Below, in pieces: positions 52,853 through 61,747 of a stretch of DNA of 64,000 bases. The notes beneath the pieces are model-generated. The model was not told the origin of the DNA. It saw only the letters and a list, made by a program, of their open reading frames with translations, and made no database searches. The stretch is taken from positions 310,001 to 374,000 of the forward strand of contig JABFRP010000001.1 of assembly GCA_013141115.1 (NCBI GenBank), written 5' to 3'. The translations under genes were made by a program, and so were the position numbers. This DNA is from Ferruginibacter sp. Lineage in GTDB: Bacteria; Bacteroidota; Bacteroidia; Chitinophagales; Chitinophagaceae. Each line of letters opens with the position of its first letter. Position 1 is the first letter of the stretch.

Positions 52853-53541
52853 ATGAAAATGAAAAACTATTAGTATTTACTGCATTGGCAGTAACAGGCT
52901 TTGCCACTCAGGCGCAAGTTAAATTTGGTGCACATGCTGGTATTAACGCAGCATCAGCAACTTTTAAAGAAACTAGTGGAGGTCAAACTACCACTTATAA
53001 GTATGATTCAAAAATTGGCCTTACAATTGGCGTTGTTGCAGAAATTGCTATAGCTGATGCATTAGCCTTTCGTCCGGAATTAAACTTTACTCAAAAAGGA
53101 GGAAAATACAGCGATAGCCAAAGTGGCTTTAGTATAGAGAATACCATTTCAACCAATTATTTAGAAATGCCTTTAAATGTTTTGTACAAGTTTGAAGCTG
53201 GAGGAGGAAATATTTTTGTTGGTGCTGGCCCATCAATAGGTTTTGGTTTATCGGGTAAGGATAAATACAAAAGCACATTTGGTTCTAATACAACAGAAGA
53301 TAAAACAAATGTAAAATTTGATGGTAAAGCCAATGCTACGGATAATGATACTCATTTAAAAGCACTGGATTTTGGCGCCAATTTTTTAGCTGGTTACCAA
53401 CTAAGTAACAATCTTTTCTTTAAAGCAAGCTATACTATTGGCTTGTCAAATATTTCTCCTGAAACTGATTTTTCAGTAAAGAACAAAGGTTTTGGATTTA
53501 CCGTTGGATATATGTTTGGTGGTTCAAATTCAGAAGACTAA
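52853..53541 (+). CDS. Outer-membrane beta-barrel protein with frameshift in the signal peptide
   Basis: From 52868 the frame is open and encodes LLVFTALAVTGFATQAQVKFGAHAG..., the rest of a signal peptide and a ~200-residue barrel (PRELNFTQKGG-like strands; MPLNVLYKFEAGGGNIFVGAGPSIGFGLSG; FKASYTIGLSNISPETDF; FGFTVGYMFGG), a PorT/OMP_b-brl type. The only suitable starts, ATG at 52853 and 52859, are one base out of frame: the run 52862-52866 has five A where six would give MKMKKLLVFTALAVTGF. As written, translation from ATG stops after a few codons. The lesion may be real or a homopolymer error. Starting at the internal TTG (52885) would remove the signal peptide core. Confidence 0.82.
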
Positions 53542-53554
53542 GATCAACTTACCT

Positions 53555-53604
53555 ATAACTATAAATAAAAAAGCGGCATTTGCCGCTTTTTTATTTATAG
53601 TTAT
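53555..53604. terminator. Bidirectional terminator with 24-bp perfect arms
   Basis: Arms 53555-53578 and 53581-53604 are exact reverse complements with a TT loop: a GCGGCA/TGCCGC core with long A/T flanks on both sides. It separates the barrel gene from the convergent response-regulator gene. Confidence 0.92.
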
Positions 53605-53615
53605 TTATTTAATCA

Positions 53616-54257
53616 CTAAATTAGTTTATGCTCGTAAGCATATTTAATTAAGCCAATTACCCCTGAAGTTTTTGTTTTTCTGAAAATATTTTTACGGTGA
53701 GTTTCCACTGTTCTTTCACTTAAAAAAAGTGACTCGGCTATTTGTTTATTGTTGAATTCTTTTTCTATTAATTTAATAATTTCTATTTCTCTCACTGTAA
53801 GATGAGCTTCGTCACTTTCTTTTTTCAGTTCACTCGCCTTGGTCATTTCGTTTAATACCTCATCGCTGAAGTAAATGCCTCCGGCCGAAATTTTTTCCAG
53901 CGCATCAATCAATTCTTTTTTACCGATATTCTTTAACACATAGCCTGCTATATCGGCATCATCTATCATCTGGTTTACCAGATCTCCCTGGCCACTCATA
54001 CTAAGTGCCAGTATCCTTATTTCCGGAAATTTTTTGTGTACTGCTTTTGAAAGTTCTGCGCCGTTCATGCCGGGCATCATTACATCAGTTAATAAAATAT
54101 CTACTTTAGTTTGTTCCAGTAGCTGCAGCATTTGCATTGGCTGGGTACATTCAATTACTACTTTAAATTGTTCGTATCCCTGCAATAACGATTTTAATCC
54201 ATCAATTACTATTTGATGATCGTCAACAATCGCTAAAGAAATCTTCTGGTTTTTCAA
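53616..54257 (-). CDS. NarL/LuxR family response regulator
   Basis: A 213-residue regulator. The receiver domain has IVDDH, Asp58 in ILLTDVMMPGMNG, the ALSM switch and the Lys in VLKNIGKKEL. The C-terminal LuxR HTH (about 148-210) reads LTVREIEIIKLIEKEFNNKQIAESLFLSERTVETHRKNIFRKT. Two paralogous sensor kinases of the matching HisKA_3 class are encoded immediately upstream, so this single regulator probably takes phosphate from both. Targets are unknown; the convergent outer-membrane protein gene is a possibility only by proximity. Confidence 0.95.
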   Translation of the reverse strand: MKNQKISLAIVDDHQIVIDGLKSLLQGYEQFKVVIECTQPMQMLQLLEQTKVDILLTDVMMPGMNGAELSKAVHKKFPEIRILALSMSGQGDLVNQMIDDADIAGYVLKNIGKKELIDALEKISAGGIYFSDEVLNEMTKASELKKESDEAHLTVREIEIIKLIEKEFNNKQIAESLFLSERTVETHRKNIFRKTKTSGVIGLIKYAYEHKLI

Positions 54258-54307
54258 TTTGCTACCCTGCTTTTATTATTTGCTGTTAAGATAAATAAAA
54301 ATATCAA

Positions 54308-56245
54308 TTAAACAAGCGGCACATGAATGGCTACCAGTGTTCCGTTACCAGGCGAACTGTCAAAATCAACTGTGCCTTTTAAAAATTCTACCCGGCTAAG
54401 GATGTTTTTTAATCCTATACCTTCAAATTTTTGTTTGTCTTTTGCGTCAAAGCCTTTGCCATTATCTTCAATTGTTGCAGCTATACCATCTGCATCTTTA
54501 ATAAGTGATATATCGAGTGAGTTTGCCCCCGAATGCTTGATAACATTGTTAACACATTCCTGAATAACCCTGTACAAAACGGTTTCCACATTGCTGTCTA
54601 AACGTTCGTTAAGGCCTTCGGTATATAAATTTATTTTTAATATGCGGTTGTCTATCTTATCAATAAATTCTTTAATTGCACTTGCCAACCCGCTTTTAAG
54701 TAAAGCGTTTGGCATCATTTGATGGCTCACACTTCTTATTTCTTTACAGCTTTCATCCACCAGGTCAATTATTTTTTCAAAAGACATTTTCTGTTGTTCG
54801 TCTTTAAAGGGAATATCGTTTTCAAAAGCGGATAAATTCATTTTGGCAGCACTCATCATCTGGCCCACGCCATCGTGCAGATCGGCGGCAATTCTTTTGC
54901 GCTCATTTTCCTCGGCTGCAATTACTGCTTTGGTGGAAAGATCCTGTTGCTTTATTACCTCCTCTTGCAACTTCTTTTCCTGTTTTAATTTATTTCGCCT
55001 GTAATAAGAAAAACCCAATAAGGTCATCAATGCTAACACACCTGCAGATCCGTATATCCAGTATTGTTTTTTGGTGAGTTCAAATTTTTGTTCTTCTATC
55101 AGCTGTTGTTTTTTTGCAGTTTCATACTTCGTTTGCAGGCTGCTCAACTGCTGAGTTATATCACTGTTGAAAATACTATCATTTTCGGCCTTGTATTTTT
55201 TGTAATAATACAGGGCTTCTTTTGTATCACCTTTTATTTCGTAATAATTACTTAAACCATTGTAAGATTCTATTACCGGCTCTTTAAATTCTATCTCATT
55301 GCCCAAGGCAATGGCTTTGTTGTAATTTTCAAATGCAGCAGCGTAATTCTTTTGCTTTAGGTAAATATTACCGCCATTGGAATAGCAGGTGGCCATTCCT
55401 TTTTTATCATTTTGTTTTTCTCTTATTGCAAAAGCTTTGTTGTTATACTCAGTTGCAGAATCATATTCCTGTCTATCGAAAAATACATTGGAAATATTTC
55501 CATAAGCACTGCCCAGGCCTCTGATGTCACCCAATGCTTCTTTAATTTGTTTACTTAAATTATAATAATACAATGCCTGGTTAAAATTTTTGGCAAAATA
55601 ATAGGCCTGGCCCAGGTTGTTGTAATTATAGCTGATAAGGGTTGAGTCTTTTAATTTTTCGGCAAGCACAAGGCTTTTATTAAAATATTCGGCCGCTTTA
55701 TCAAACTGATGTAAGCCTTCGTTAAAAACATTGCCTATCCAGATATAGTCGCCGCTTAAACCTTTAAGGTCATTTGCTTTTTCAAATTTTGGAGCTGCTG
55801 CAAGATATAATTCCAGCGCTTTGCTATAATCATTTTTATCGTATTCAATATTACCCAGCGAACGTAAACAATACCCTTGCCCCGAGTAATCGTTTATCGC
55901 AATTCTTATATCCAGCGACTGGCGTATTAATTTTTCGCCGGCATCATTTTCTCCATTAAGATTTAGAAACACACCTTTGTTTAATAACAGCAGGCTTTCG
56001 CCTTTTTTAAAGCCCGAACTTTTACTAAGGCTTATGGCCTGGTTAGCATATTCCATTGCTTTGGTGCTGTCAAATTCTCTGTATTGTATAAAAAGATCAT
56101 TCAGTATCATTACACGACTGGTGTCTTTTTTTTCGAGTTGTAATTTGTTTTGCAGGGCTGTTATTTTTTCCTGATTTTGTGCATTTAAAAATGGCGTAGA
56201 TACTAACAGAAAAAAAACAAGCACCTTAATTTTGGAAGTAAACAT
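54308..56245 (-). CDS. TPR-containing sensor histidine kinase (NarX-like), copy 1
   Basis: A 645-residue kinase. After a signal peptide (LVFFLLVSTPFLNAQ), about seven TPR units span ~50-370 (YCLRSLGNIEYDKNDYSKALELYLAA, GSAYGNISNVFFDRQEYDSATEYNNKA). A membrane helix (IYGSAGVLALMTLLGFSYY) is followed by a coiled coil, the HisKA_3 phosphoacceptor His457 in RIAADLHDGVGQMMSAAKMNLSAFE and a HATPase (VLYRVIQECVNNVIKHSGA, DNGKGF, GIGLKN). The periplasmic TPRs presumably bind a protein or peptide signal. The kinase half is ~90% identical to that of the next gene upstream. It precedes the LuxR regulator by 50 bp. Confidence 0.95.
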   Translation of the reverse strand: MFTSKIKVLVFFLLVSTPFLNAQNQEKITALQNKLQLEKKDTSRVMILNDLFIQYREFDSTKAMEYANQAISLSKSSGFKKGESLLLLNKGVFLNLNGENDAGEKLIRQSLDIRIAINDYSGQGYCLRSLGNIEYDKNDYSKALELYLAAAPKFEKANDLKGLSGDYIWIGNVFNEGLHQFDKAAEYFNKSLVLAEKLKDSTLISYNYNNLGQAYYFAKNFNQALYYYNLSKQIKEALGDIRGLGSAYGNISNVFFDRQEYDSATEYNNKAFAIREKQNDKKGMATCYSNGGNIYLKQKNYAAAFENYNKAIALGNEIEFKEPVIESYNGLSNYYEIKGDTKEALYYYKKYKAENDSIFNSDITQQLSSLQTKYETAKKQQLIEEQKFELTKKQYWIYGSAGVLALMTLLGFSYYRRNKLKQEKKLQEEVIKQQDLSTKAVIAAEENERKRIAADLHDGVGQMMSAAKMNLSAFENDIPFKDEQQKMSFEKIIDLVDESCKEIRSVSHQMMPNALLKSGLASAIKEFIDKIDNRILKINLYTEGLNERLDSNVETVLYRVIQECVNNVIKHSGANSLDISLIKDADGIAATIEDNGKGFDAKDKQKFEGIGLKNILSRVEFLKGTVDFDSSPGNGTLVAIHVPLV

Positions 56246-56303
56246 TGCTGGTATTTAAAAGTTAAATTTATATTTTTATTTGCAGAAGCAGAAGTTGAAA
56301 AAG

Positions 56304-58226
56304 TTATACAAGCGGCACATGAATAGCCACCAGCGTGCCGTTGCCAGGTGAGCTGTCGAAATCTACAGTGCCTTTTAAAAACTCTACCCGGCTGATGATA
56401 TTCTTTAACCCTATCCCTTCAAATTTTTCTTTTGCTGCTGTATTAAATCCTTTGCCGTTATCTTCAATAGTTGCGGCAATACCATCTGTGTCTTTTATAA
56501 GCGATATATCCAGCGTATTGGCTCCGGAGTGTTTAATTACGTTGTTCACACATTCCTGAATTACCCTGTACAATACTGTTTCCACATTACTTTCCAAACG
56601 GTCGTTAAGTCCTTCGGTATGTAAATTAATTTTAAGCACACGGGTGTCAATTTTATCTATAAACTCTTTAATGGCACTGGCCAAACCACTTTTAAGTAAT
56701 GCATTGGGCATCATCTGGTGACTTACACTTCTTATTTCTTTACAGCTTTCATCCAGCAGGCTTATTGTTTTTTCAAAAGATCTTTTTTGTTGTTCATCTT
56801 TAAAAGGGAGCTCGCTCTCAAATGCTGATAAATTCATTTTAGCAGCACTCATCATCTGGCCAACACCATCATGCAGGTCGGCAGCAATTCTTTTGCGTTC
56901 GTTTTCTTCGGCAGTAATAATCCCTTTGGTAGCCATATCCTGCTGGTGCATAACTTCTGCCTGCAGTTGTAATTTATTTTGTACCTGCTTTTTTCTGTAA
57001 AATGAAAAGCCACATAAAAGCAGCAATAGCAATGCTGCTGCTGCACCTAAAAGCAGATAGTTTTTCTTAGTAAGTTCTGCCTGTTGCAGTTGAAGTTGCG
57101 CTTCTTTTTTTTCTGACTGGTATACTGTTTCCAATTCTGCAATTTTGTTTTCTGATTTTTCATTAATCACACTGTCTTTTACTTTATAAGCACTGCGTAA
57201 GGCTTCCATTGCAGCGTTGGCTTCGTTGTTTTGTTTGTAAGTATCACTTAAAATAAGCAGGGCCTGGTACTTCCCTTGTTTATAGCCAACATTATCTGCC
57301 AGGTTGATAGAATGTAACAGGTTGTTTTTAGCCTCTGCATACTTTTTTTGCATCAATGCAAGGTTACCCATGTTAAGATAGGTATCGGACATTTGTTTTT
57401 TATTATCAAATGAAGAATCGATAAGCAATGATTTTATAAAATATTTTCTGGCTTCATAAAATCGCTGGCTGTACATGTAGCAGTTGGCCATATTATCGTA
57501 AAACTGCGATTGGTAAAAAAACATATCTTCGGTACTACACAAATCTATTCCCTGTTTATCTAATGCTAATGCTTCTTTATATTTTTCCTGCATACCATAT
57601 ACATTGGCCAGCGTATGCAAAATGTTTACTTTTACTTTGGGTTCTTTTATCGCTGTAAAATTGGCCATATTTTCCTGCAATAATTTTTCGGCACGGGGCA
57701 GGTCGTTTTTTAGTTGGTATACCTGGCTCATCATTACCTTGGTTTTTATAACGCCTACAGGTATTTTTTTTACCTCAAATATTTTTATAGCTTGCAAGGC
57801 TGTTTCAATGGCATTGTCGTAATTGCTGGTATTGTAATGATATACTGCATGAGCCAGCAGGCAGTAAGCCAACAGAGAGTCATTTTTTATTTTTTCTGCT
57901 ATTACTTTAGCTTTTTGTGTATAATCGTAACTAAGCTGGTATTGTGCTTTGGTAATATAAGCGTAGGAGATATTAAGCAATGCTGTGCCTTCGCCATTTT
58001 CATAGTGCTCTTCTTTTGCCAGCAGCATATTATTATTTGCTACAATAATAGCGGTATCGGGATTTAAGGCCCTTAACTCATAAGCAATAGTATTAGTAAT
58101 ATCGATCTTACTTTTTATATTTTTTGCCTGCGAAAGCTGCTGGTATAAGTCCTTAATGTTTTGTGCGGCTGTTGACAAAACAATGGCAATTAAGAAGCAC
58201 AACAAAGCAATACGTTTGATGAACAT
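56304..58226 (-). CDS. TPR-containing sensor histidine kinase (NarX-like), copy 2
   Basis: A 640-residue paralogue with the same plan: signal peptide (IALLCFLIAIVLSTAAQ), TPRs, a membrane helix (YLLLGAAAALLLLLLCGFSFY), coiled coil, His452 in LHDGVGQ and a HATPase. The last 189 residues match copy 1 at about 169 positions by eye, while the TPR sensor halves are clearly diverged. This indicates a tandem duplication with conserved output and changed input. It is first in a three-gene minus-strand run (58 bp to copy 1, then the regulator). Confidence 0.95.
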   Translation of the reverse strand: MFIKRIALLCFLIAIVLSTAAQNIKDLYQQLSQAKNIKSKIDITNTIAYELRALNPDTAIIVANNNMLLAKEEHYENGEGTALLNISYAYITKAQYQLSYDYTQKAKVIAEKIKNDSLLAYCLLAHAVYHYNTSNYDNAIETALQAIKIFEVKKIPVGVIKTKVMMSQVYQLKNDLPRAEKLLQENMANFTAIKEPKVKVNILHTLANVYGMQEKYKEALALDKQGIDLCSTEDMFFYQSQFYDNMANCYMYSQRFYEARKYFIKSLLIDSSFDNKKQMSDTYLNMGNLALMQKKYAEAKNNLLHSINLADNVGYKQGKYQALLILSDTYKQNNEANAAMEALRSAYKVKDSVINEKSENKIAELETVYQSEKKEAQLQLQQAELTKKNYLLLGAAAALLLLLLCGFSFYRKKQVQNKLQLQAEVMHQQDMATKGIITAEENERKRIAADLHDGVGQMMSAAKMNLSAFESELPFKDEQQKRSFEKTISLLDESCKEIRSVSHQMMPNALLKSGLASAIKEFIDKIDTRVLKINLHTEGLNDRLESNVETVLYRVIQECVNNVIKHSGANTLDISLIKDTDGIAATIEDNGKGFNTAAKEKFEGIGLKNIISRVEFLKGTVDFDSSPGNGTLVAIHVPLV

Positions 58227-58230
58227 GCTA

Positions 58231-58947
58231 TCAGATATTTAAAACATCCCTCATATTGTAAATGCCTTTTTTGCCTGCAATAAATTCTGCTGCTAACACA
58301 GCACCGGTAGCAAAACCGGTGCGGCTGTGTGCGGTATGAATAATTTCTATATCATCAATAGCAGAGCTGTATTTTATAGAATGTGTGCCGGGTGCAGGAT
58401 CAATTCTTTTGCTGATGATGGGCAACTCGTTGGGGTATTTTGCCACCTCATTGATCCACTTTTTTTTGATGGTTATATTTTCTAAAATTTGCTCGGCAAG
58501 CGTAATGGCTGTGCCGCTTGGGGCATCTTTTTTTTGTGTGTGATGAATTTCTTCCATGCTCACCACATAATCGGGTTGGTTGCTCATCAGTTGCGCCAAT
58601 TTTTTATTCAATTCAAAAAATATATTAACACCCACGCTAAAATTACTGGCATATAAAAGCGAACCATTTAATGCTTCGCATTTACTTTTTATAAGTGGCC
58701 ATTGCTCCAGCCATCCGGTGCTGCCGCTTACAACAGGGATACCTGCATCAAGACATTTGGAGATATTTTCAACAGCACTGTGTGGACCGGTAAATTCAAT
58801 AGCCACATCGCACTGCTGTAAATTTGCTGCGGTAAAAGTATCTATGTTGTTGATATCAATTTTTAAAACGGCAGTATGATTTCTTTGTACAGCAATTTCT
58901 TCAATTGCTTTGCCCATTTTGCCATAACCAATTAATGCAATTTTCAT
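58231..58947 (-). CDS. dapB: 4-hydroxy-tetrahydrodipicolinate reductase
   Basis: The start is the internal ATG giving MKIALIGYGKMGKAI; the upstream extension is not conserved. The 238-residue enzyme shows the nucleotide motif GYGKMG, EFTGPHSAVENI, GSTGW, ASNFSVGVNIFFELNKKLA, the catalytic His/Lys motif EIHHTQKKDAPSGTA, and TGFATGAVLAAEFIAGKKGIYNM. It reduces the dihydrodipicolinate precursor in the lysine/diaminopimelate pathway. The order parA-parB-DUF5683-dapB is typical of Bacteroidota (from memory). Only 4 bp separate its end from the kinase gene. Confidence 0.96.
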   Translation of the reverse strand: MKIALIGYGKMGKAIEEIAVQRNHTAVLKIDINNIDTFTAANLQQCDVAIEFTGPHSAVENISKCLDAGIPVVSGSTGWLEQWPLIKSKCEALNGSLLYASNFSVGVNIFFELNKKLAQLMSNQPDYVVSMEEIHHTQKKDAPSGTAITLAEQILENITIKKKWINEVAKYPNELPIISKRIDPAPGTHSIKYSSAIDDIEIIHTAHSRTGFATGAVLAAEFIAGKKGIYNMRDVLNI

Positions 58948-58987
58948 TCTGGTAAAGTTGTTTGGTAATATATAATGTTGAAGATAA

Positions 58988-59629
58988 TTATTTTGAATGA
59001 GTGTTGCCAATATTAAGCACCAGGCTTATGCCGTTAGTGTTGGCCAATGGGCTGTAGCCCGGTTTTATTTGCAGAGAAAGATTATCGCTTACATCAAAGG
59101 TTTTAAGGTGTGCATCCACAGCAGCATCCACCACATTTAAACCCCAGAAAGCAATAAAAAATAAAACAGAGTAATCTACATTTTGCCGCACTTCGTTCCG
59201 AAAATTTTTAATTCTCTCGGGGTTGCTGCGTACGCTGTAATAGGGTTCCGGAATTTGATTGTCGTTTGCGGTATTGCCATCTATGGAGTTTTTGTATGCC
59301 GCATTGGCCTCTTTAAATTGTTTGATATTTCTAACAAAAATATAAGCAGTAGTGCCTAAGGCGCCATACACCAGTGGCAATTTCCAGTATTTTTTGTTGG
59401 TAATTTGTCCCCAGCCTGGTAATATGGCAGAGCGTACAATGGCAATTTTAGGATTGTAAGGTTTAGCCGTATCTATCGAAAAAATATTTACTTTTTGTTT
59501 TTTAGGAGCTGTTTTTTTTGTTGTTGCAGCGGAAGCGCTATCTTTTATTGCGGCACTATCTTTTTGTGCAAACAGTTTGGTTGCAGGTACAAAAAAAAGT
59601 ATAAGAATTATGGGTTTTAAAAAAGCCAT
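58988..59629 (-). CDS. DUF5683 domain-containing membrane protein
   Basis: A 213-residue protein with a signal peptide or anchor (ILILFFVPATKLFAQ), a Ser/Ala/Lys-rich linker, and then the conserved region RSAILPGWGQITNKKYWKLPLVYGALGTTAYIFVRN with short hydrophobic segments and YSVLFFIAFWGLNVVDAAVDAHLKTFDV. This fits DUF5683, regularly found between parB and dapB in Bacteroidota. The function is unknown; a link to envelope or chromosome segregation is speculative. Confidence 0.88.
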   Translation of the reverse strand: MAFLKPIILILFFVPATKLFAQKDSAAIKDSASAATTKKTAPKKQKVNIFSIDTAKPYNPKIAIVRSAILPGWGQITNKKYWKLPLVYGALGTTAYIFVRNIKQFKEANAAYKNSIDGNTANDNQIPEPYYSVRSNPERIKNFRNEVRQNVDYSVLFFIAFWGLNVVDAAVDAHLKTFDVSDNLSLQIKPGYSPLANTNGISLVLNIGNTHSK

Positions 59630-59713
59630 TGATATTTTAGATGTAGGCCGCCTTCAATATCCGCCATCTTGCGAGGACAGTTTTTAATTTTATTGAAAGT
59701 GAATTATTAAAAG

Positions 59714-60625
59714 TTAGCTCACTGTGATCTTTAATTTATCCAGCAATGCATTTAATTCTTCCAGCGAATAGTATTCAAATAAAATGGAGCCGTAACCTTT
59801 TTTGTTATGCACTAATTTTACCTTGGTATTAAAGCTGGATGCTAAATTATCTTCAATCTTTTTAAAGGCAGGAGGCAGATCTGTTTTTACAGCAACTTTA
59901 ACAGCATGCGGCGTATAAATTTGTCTTACTAAATCTTCAGTTTGACGTACAGAAAGGCTGCGTTTTTTTATTTCATTAAAAATGTACAATTGTTTATCTA
60001 CCAGGTCTACATTTATTAATGCTCTTGCATGGCCCATGGTAATAGTACCACTGCGTACTGCAATTTGAATATCGGGCGGAAGTTTTAGTAACCTGATGTA
60101 ATTGGTAACGGTACTCCTGTCTTTACCCATGCGTTCTGCCACCTGCTCCTGGGTATAATCCAGTTCATCCATCAGGCGCTTATAACTCAATGCAATTTCA
60201 ATGGCATTAAGGTTTTCTCTTTGCAAATTTTCCAGCAAAGACAATTCCAGCAATTGCACATCATTGGCCTGCCTTACATAAACGGGCACATCTTTTAAAC
60301 CAGCAATTTTTGATGCTCTGAAACGGCGTTCACCTGCAATCAACCTGTACTTGCCATTGGGCAATCTACTTACGGTAAGCGGTTGAATAATATCATGTAA
60401 TTTTAAAGAAGCTGCTAATTCACTCAACGCTACTTCATCAAAATCTTTACGGGGTTGTTTGGGGTTTACCTCAATCTGGTCTAATGCTACACGTAATGAA
60501 GTAGTGGTTTGTTCTACTACTTCGGGCTTTAAACTTCCTGCAGTATTTTTTAAATCAGAATCAATGTTCTGCAGCAAGCTGCGTATTCCTTTTCCTAAAG
60601 CGTCTTTTTTATTGGGTTGGCTCAT
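59714..60625 (-). CDS. parB: Chromosome partitioning protein ParB
   Basis: I use the ATG giving MSQPNKKDALGKGIRSLL (303 residues); the preceding TTG adds only two residues. The ParB N-terminal CTPase/nuclease-fold domain shows QIEVNPKQPRKDFDE, LTVSRLPNGKYRLIAGERRFRASKIAG and ENLQRENLNAIEIA; the HTH is YTQEQVAERMGKDRSTVTNYIRLLKLP; a C-terminal dimerisation domain ends the protein. It loads on parS as a clamp and works with ParA in origin segregation. I found no exact 16-bp parS consensus in the window. Its upstream gap to parA carries a strong palindrome. Confidence 0.96.
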   Translation of the reverse strand: MSQPNKKDALGKGIRSLLQNIDSDLKNTAGSLKPEVVEQTTTSLRVALDQIEVNPKQPRKDFDEVALSELAASLKLHDIIQPLTVSRLPNGKYRLIAGERRFRASKIAGLKDVPVYVRQANDVQLLELSLLENLQRENLNAIEIALSYKRLMDELDYTQEQVAERMGKDRSTVTNYIRLLKLPPDIQIAVRSGTITMGHARALINVDLVDKQLYIFNEIKKRSLSVRQTEDLVRQIYTPHAVKVAVKTDLPPAFKKIEDNLASSFNTKVKLVHNKKGYGSILFEYYSLEELNALLDKLKITVS

Positions 60626-60656
60626 AATCAAAATGTGATAATGTGATAATATGCTG

Positions 60657-60732
60657 ATGTGCTAATTTTTTAAACTCATTTGAGGGCTTAAATAAAACAA
60701 ATACTTCCGCCTGTTTTAAAAAATTAGCACAT
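60657..60732. repeat. Family B intergenic palindrome (parA-parB gap)
   Basis: ATGTGCTAATTTTTTAAA (60657-60674) and its exact reverse complement (60715-60732) form an 18-bp perfect stem around a 40-nt loop. The flanks carry repeated words (GTGATAATGTGATAATATGC; TAGCTAATTAGCTAATTA). Wording matches the rpsM-rpsK element. Confidence 0.8.
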
Positions 60733-60747
60733 TGTCAAATTAGCTAA

Positions 60748-61548
60748 TTAGCTAATTATCCTGTCTTCTTCTTTTATTTTAGTAAGATTGTTTTTTTGTA
60801 AAATTTCTTTAGCAAGATTTAAGTAGTTAATAGAACCTTTACTGTCGGCGTCGTATAAAATTACCGGCTTGCCAAAGCTTGGCGCTTCGCTTAATCTTGT
60901 ATTACGATGAATGATGCTGCTGAAAACAATATCTTCAAAATGGCGGCGCACTTCACTCACCACCTGGTTGCATAGGCGCAGGCGGCCATCATACATTGTC
61001 ATTAAAATACCTTCTATTTTTAGTTCTGTGTTTAGCCGGTTTTGAACGATCTTAATAGTATTTAATAATTTACCTAAACCTTCCAAAGCAAAAAATTCAG
61101 TTTGTACCGGCACTACCACACTATCAGCAGCTGTTAAAGCATTTACGGTTATCAAACCTAAAGATGGAGAGCAGTCAATTACAATAAAATCATATTCATC
61201 TCTGATGGGAGCTAAAATGTTTTTTAAAACACTTTCCCTGTTAGGGTAATTGATCATTTCAATTTCGGCACCTACCAGATCAATGTGCGATGGAATCAGA
61301 TCCATATTCGGAATTTCCGATTTCAATATTACATCCTTTGCTTTTGCTTCATTCACCATGCAATCGTAAAGGCTTAGCGTAATATTGTGCAGATCAAAGC
61401 CGGTACCGGTAGTGCTATTGGCCTGCGGATCAGCATCTACCAAAAGTGTTTTATATTCCAGCACAGCCAAACTTGCGGCTAAATTAATTGCCGTGGTTGT
61501 TTTGCCTACACCACCTTTTTGATTTGCTACGCCTATTATTCTTGCCAT
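60748..61548 (-). CDS. parA: Chromosome partitioning ATPase ParA (Soj)
   Basis: A 266-residue deviant-Walker ATPase: [18 protein letters not shown] at 11-28 (Walker A with signature Lys), [10 protein letters not shown], the Walker B-like [14 protein letters not shown] and [12 protein letters not shown]. It partners ParB in segregating the chromosome origin. Directly upstream of the ATG lies a palindromic repeat (CCCCTAAAGGGG) which on the coding strand places AAGGGGT next to the start codon, an SD-like sequence by accident or design. Confidence 0.97.
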   Translation of the reverse strand: MARIIGVANQKGGVGKTTTAINLAASLAVLEYKTLLVDADPQANSTTGTGFDLHNITLSLYDCMVNEAKAKDVILKSEIPNMDLIPSHIDLVGAEIEMINYPNRESVLKNILAPIRDEYDFIVIDCSPSLGLITVNALTAADSVVVPVQTEFFALEGLGKLLNTIKIVQNRLNTELKIEGILMTMYDGRLRLCNQVVSEVRRHFEDIVFSSIIHRNTRLSEAPSFGKPVILYDADSKGSINYLNLAKEILQKNNLTKIKEEDRIIS

Positions 61549-61570
61549 ACCCCTTGCCCCTAAAGGGGAA
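61549..61570. repeat. CCCCTAAAGGGG palindromic repeat, copy 2 (abuts parA start)
   Basis: 20 of 22 bases match 371-392. It begins at the base next to the parA ATG and so forms the 3' end of the parA leader. Confidence 0.6.
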
Positions 61571-61698
61571 TTTATTATGTTATAAATATGATATACTGAA
61601 TTGAGTTAAAGCTATTGCCTGATATTTAATTCCCAATTACAAATTACTTCCTTTTTGTGTCAGGATGGCAAATTTAACTATTCGGCATAATATTGGGC

Positions 61699-61721
61699 AA
61701 CAAAGATTCAACATCTTTGTT
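61699..61721 (+). promoter_or_regulatory. Operator-like palindrome over a promoter
   Basis: AACAAAGAT (61699-61707) and ATCTTTGTT (61713-61721) are perfect 9-bp arms with a 5-bp spacer. The right arm overlaps CATCTTTG (61712-61719), a 7-of-8 -7 box, 28 bp before the FMN reductase ATG. It is a good candidate binding site for a dimeric regulator. Confidence 0.5.
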
Positions 61722-61747
61722 ATAGTTATAAACAATATATATAAATA

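Noticed and set aside
58231..61747. parS sites or oriC near parAB
   Set aside because: I scanned by eye for the 16-bp consensus TGTTTCACGTGAAACA and saw none. parAB alone does not prove an origin in this window.
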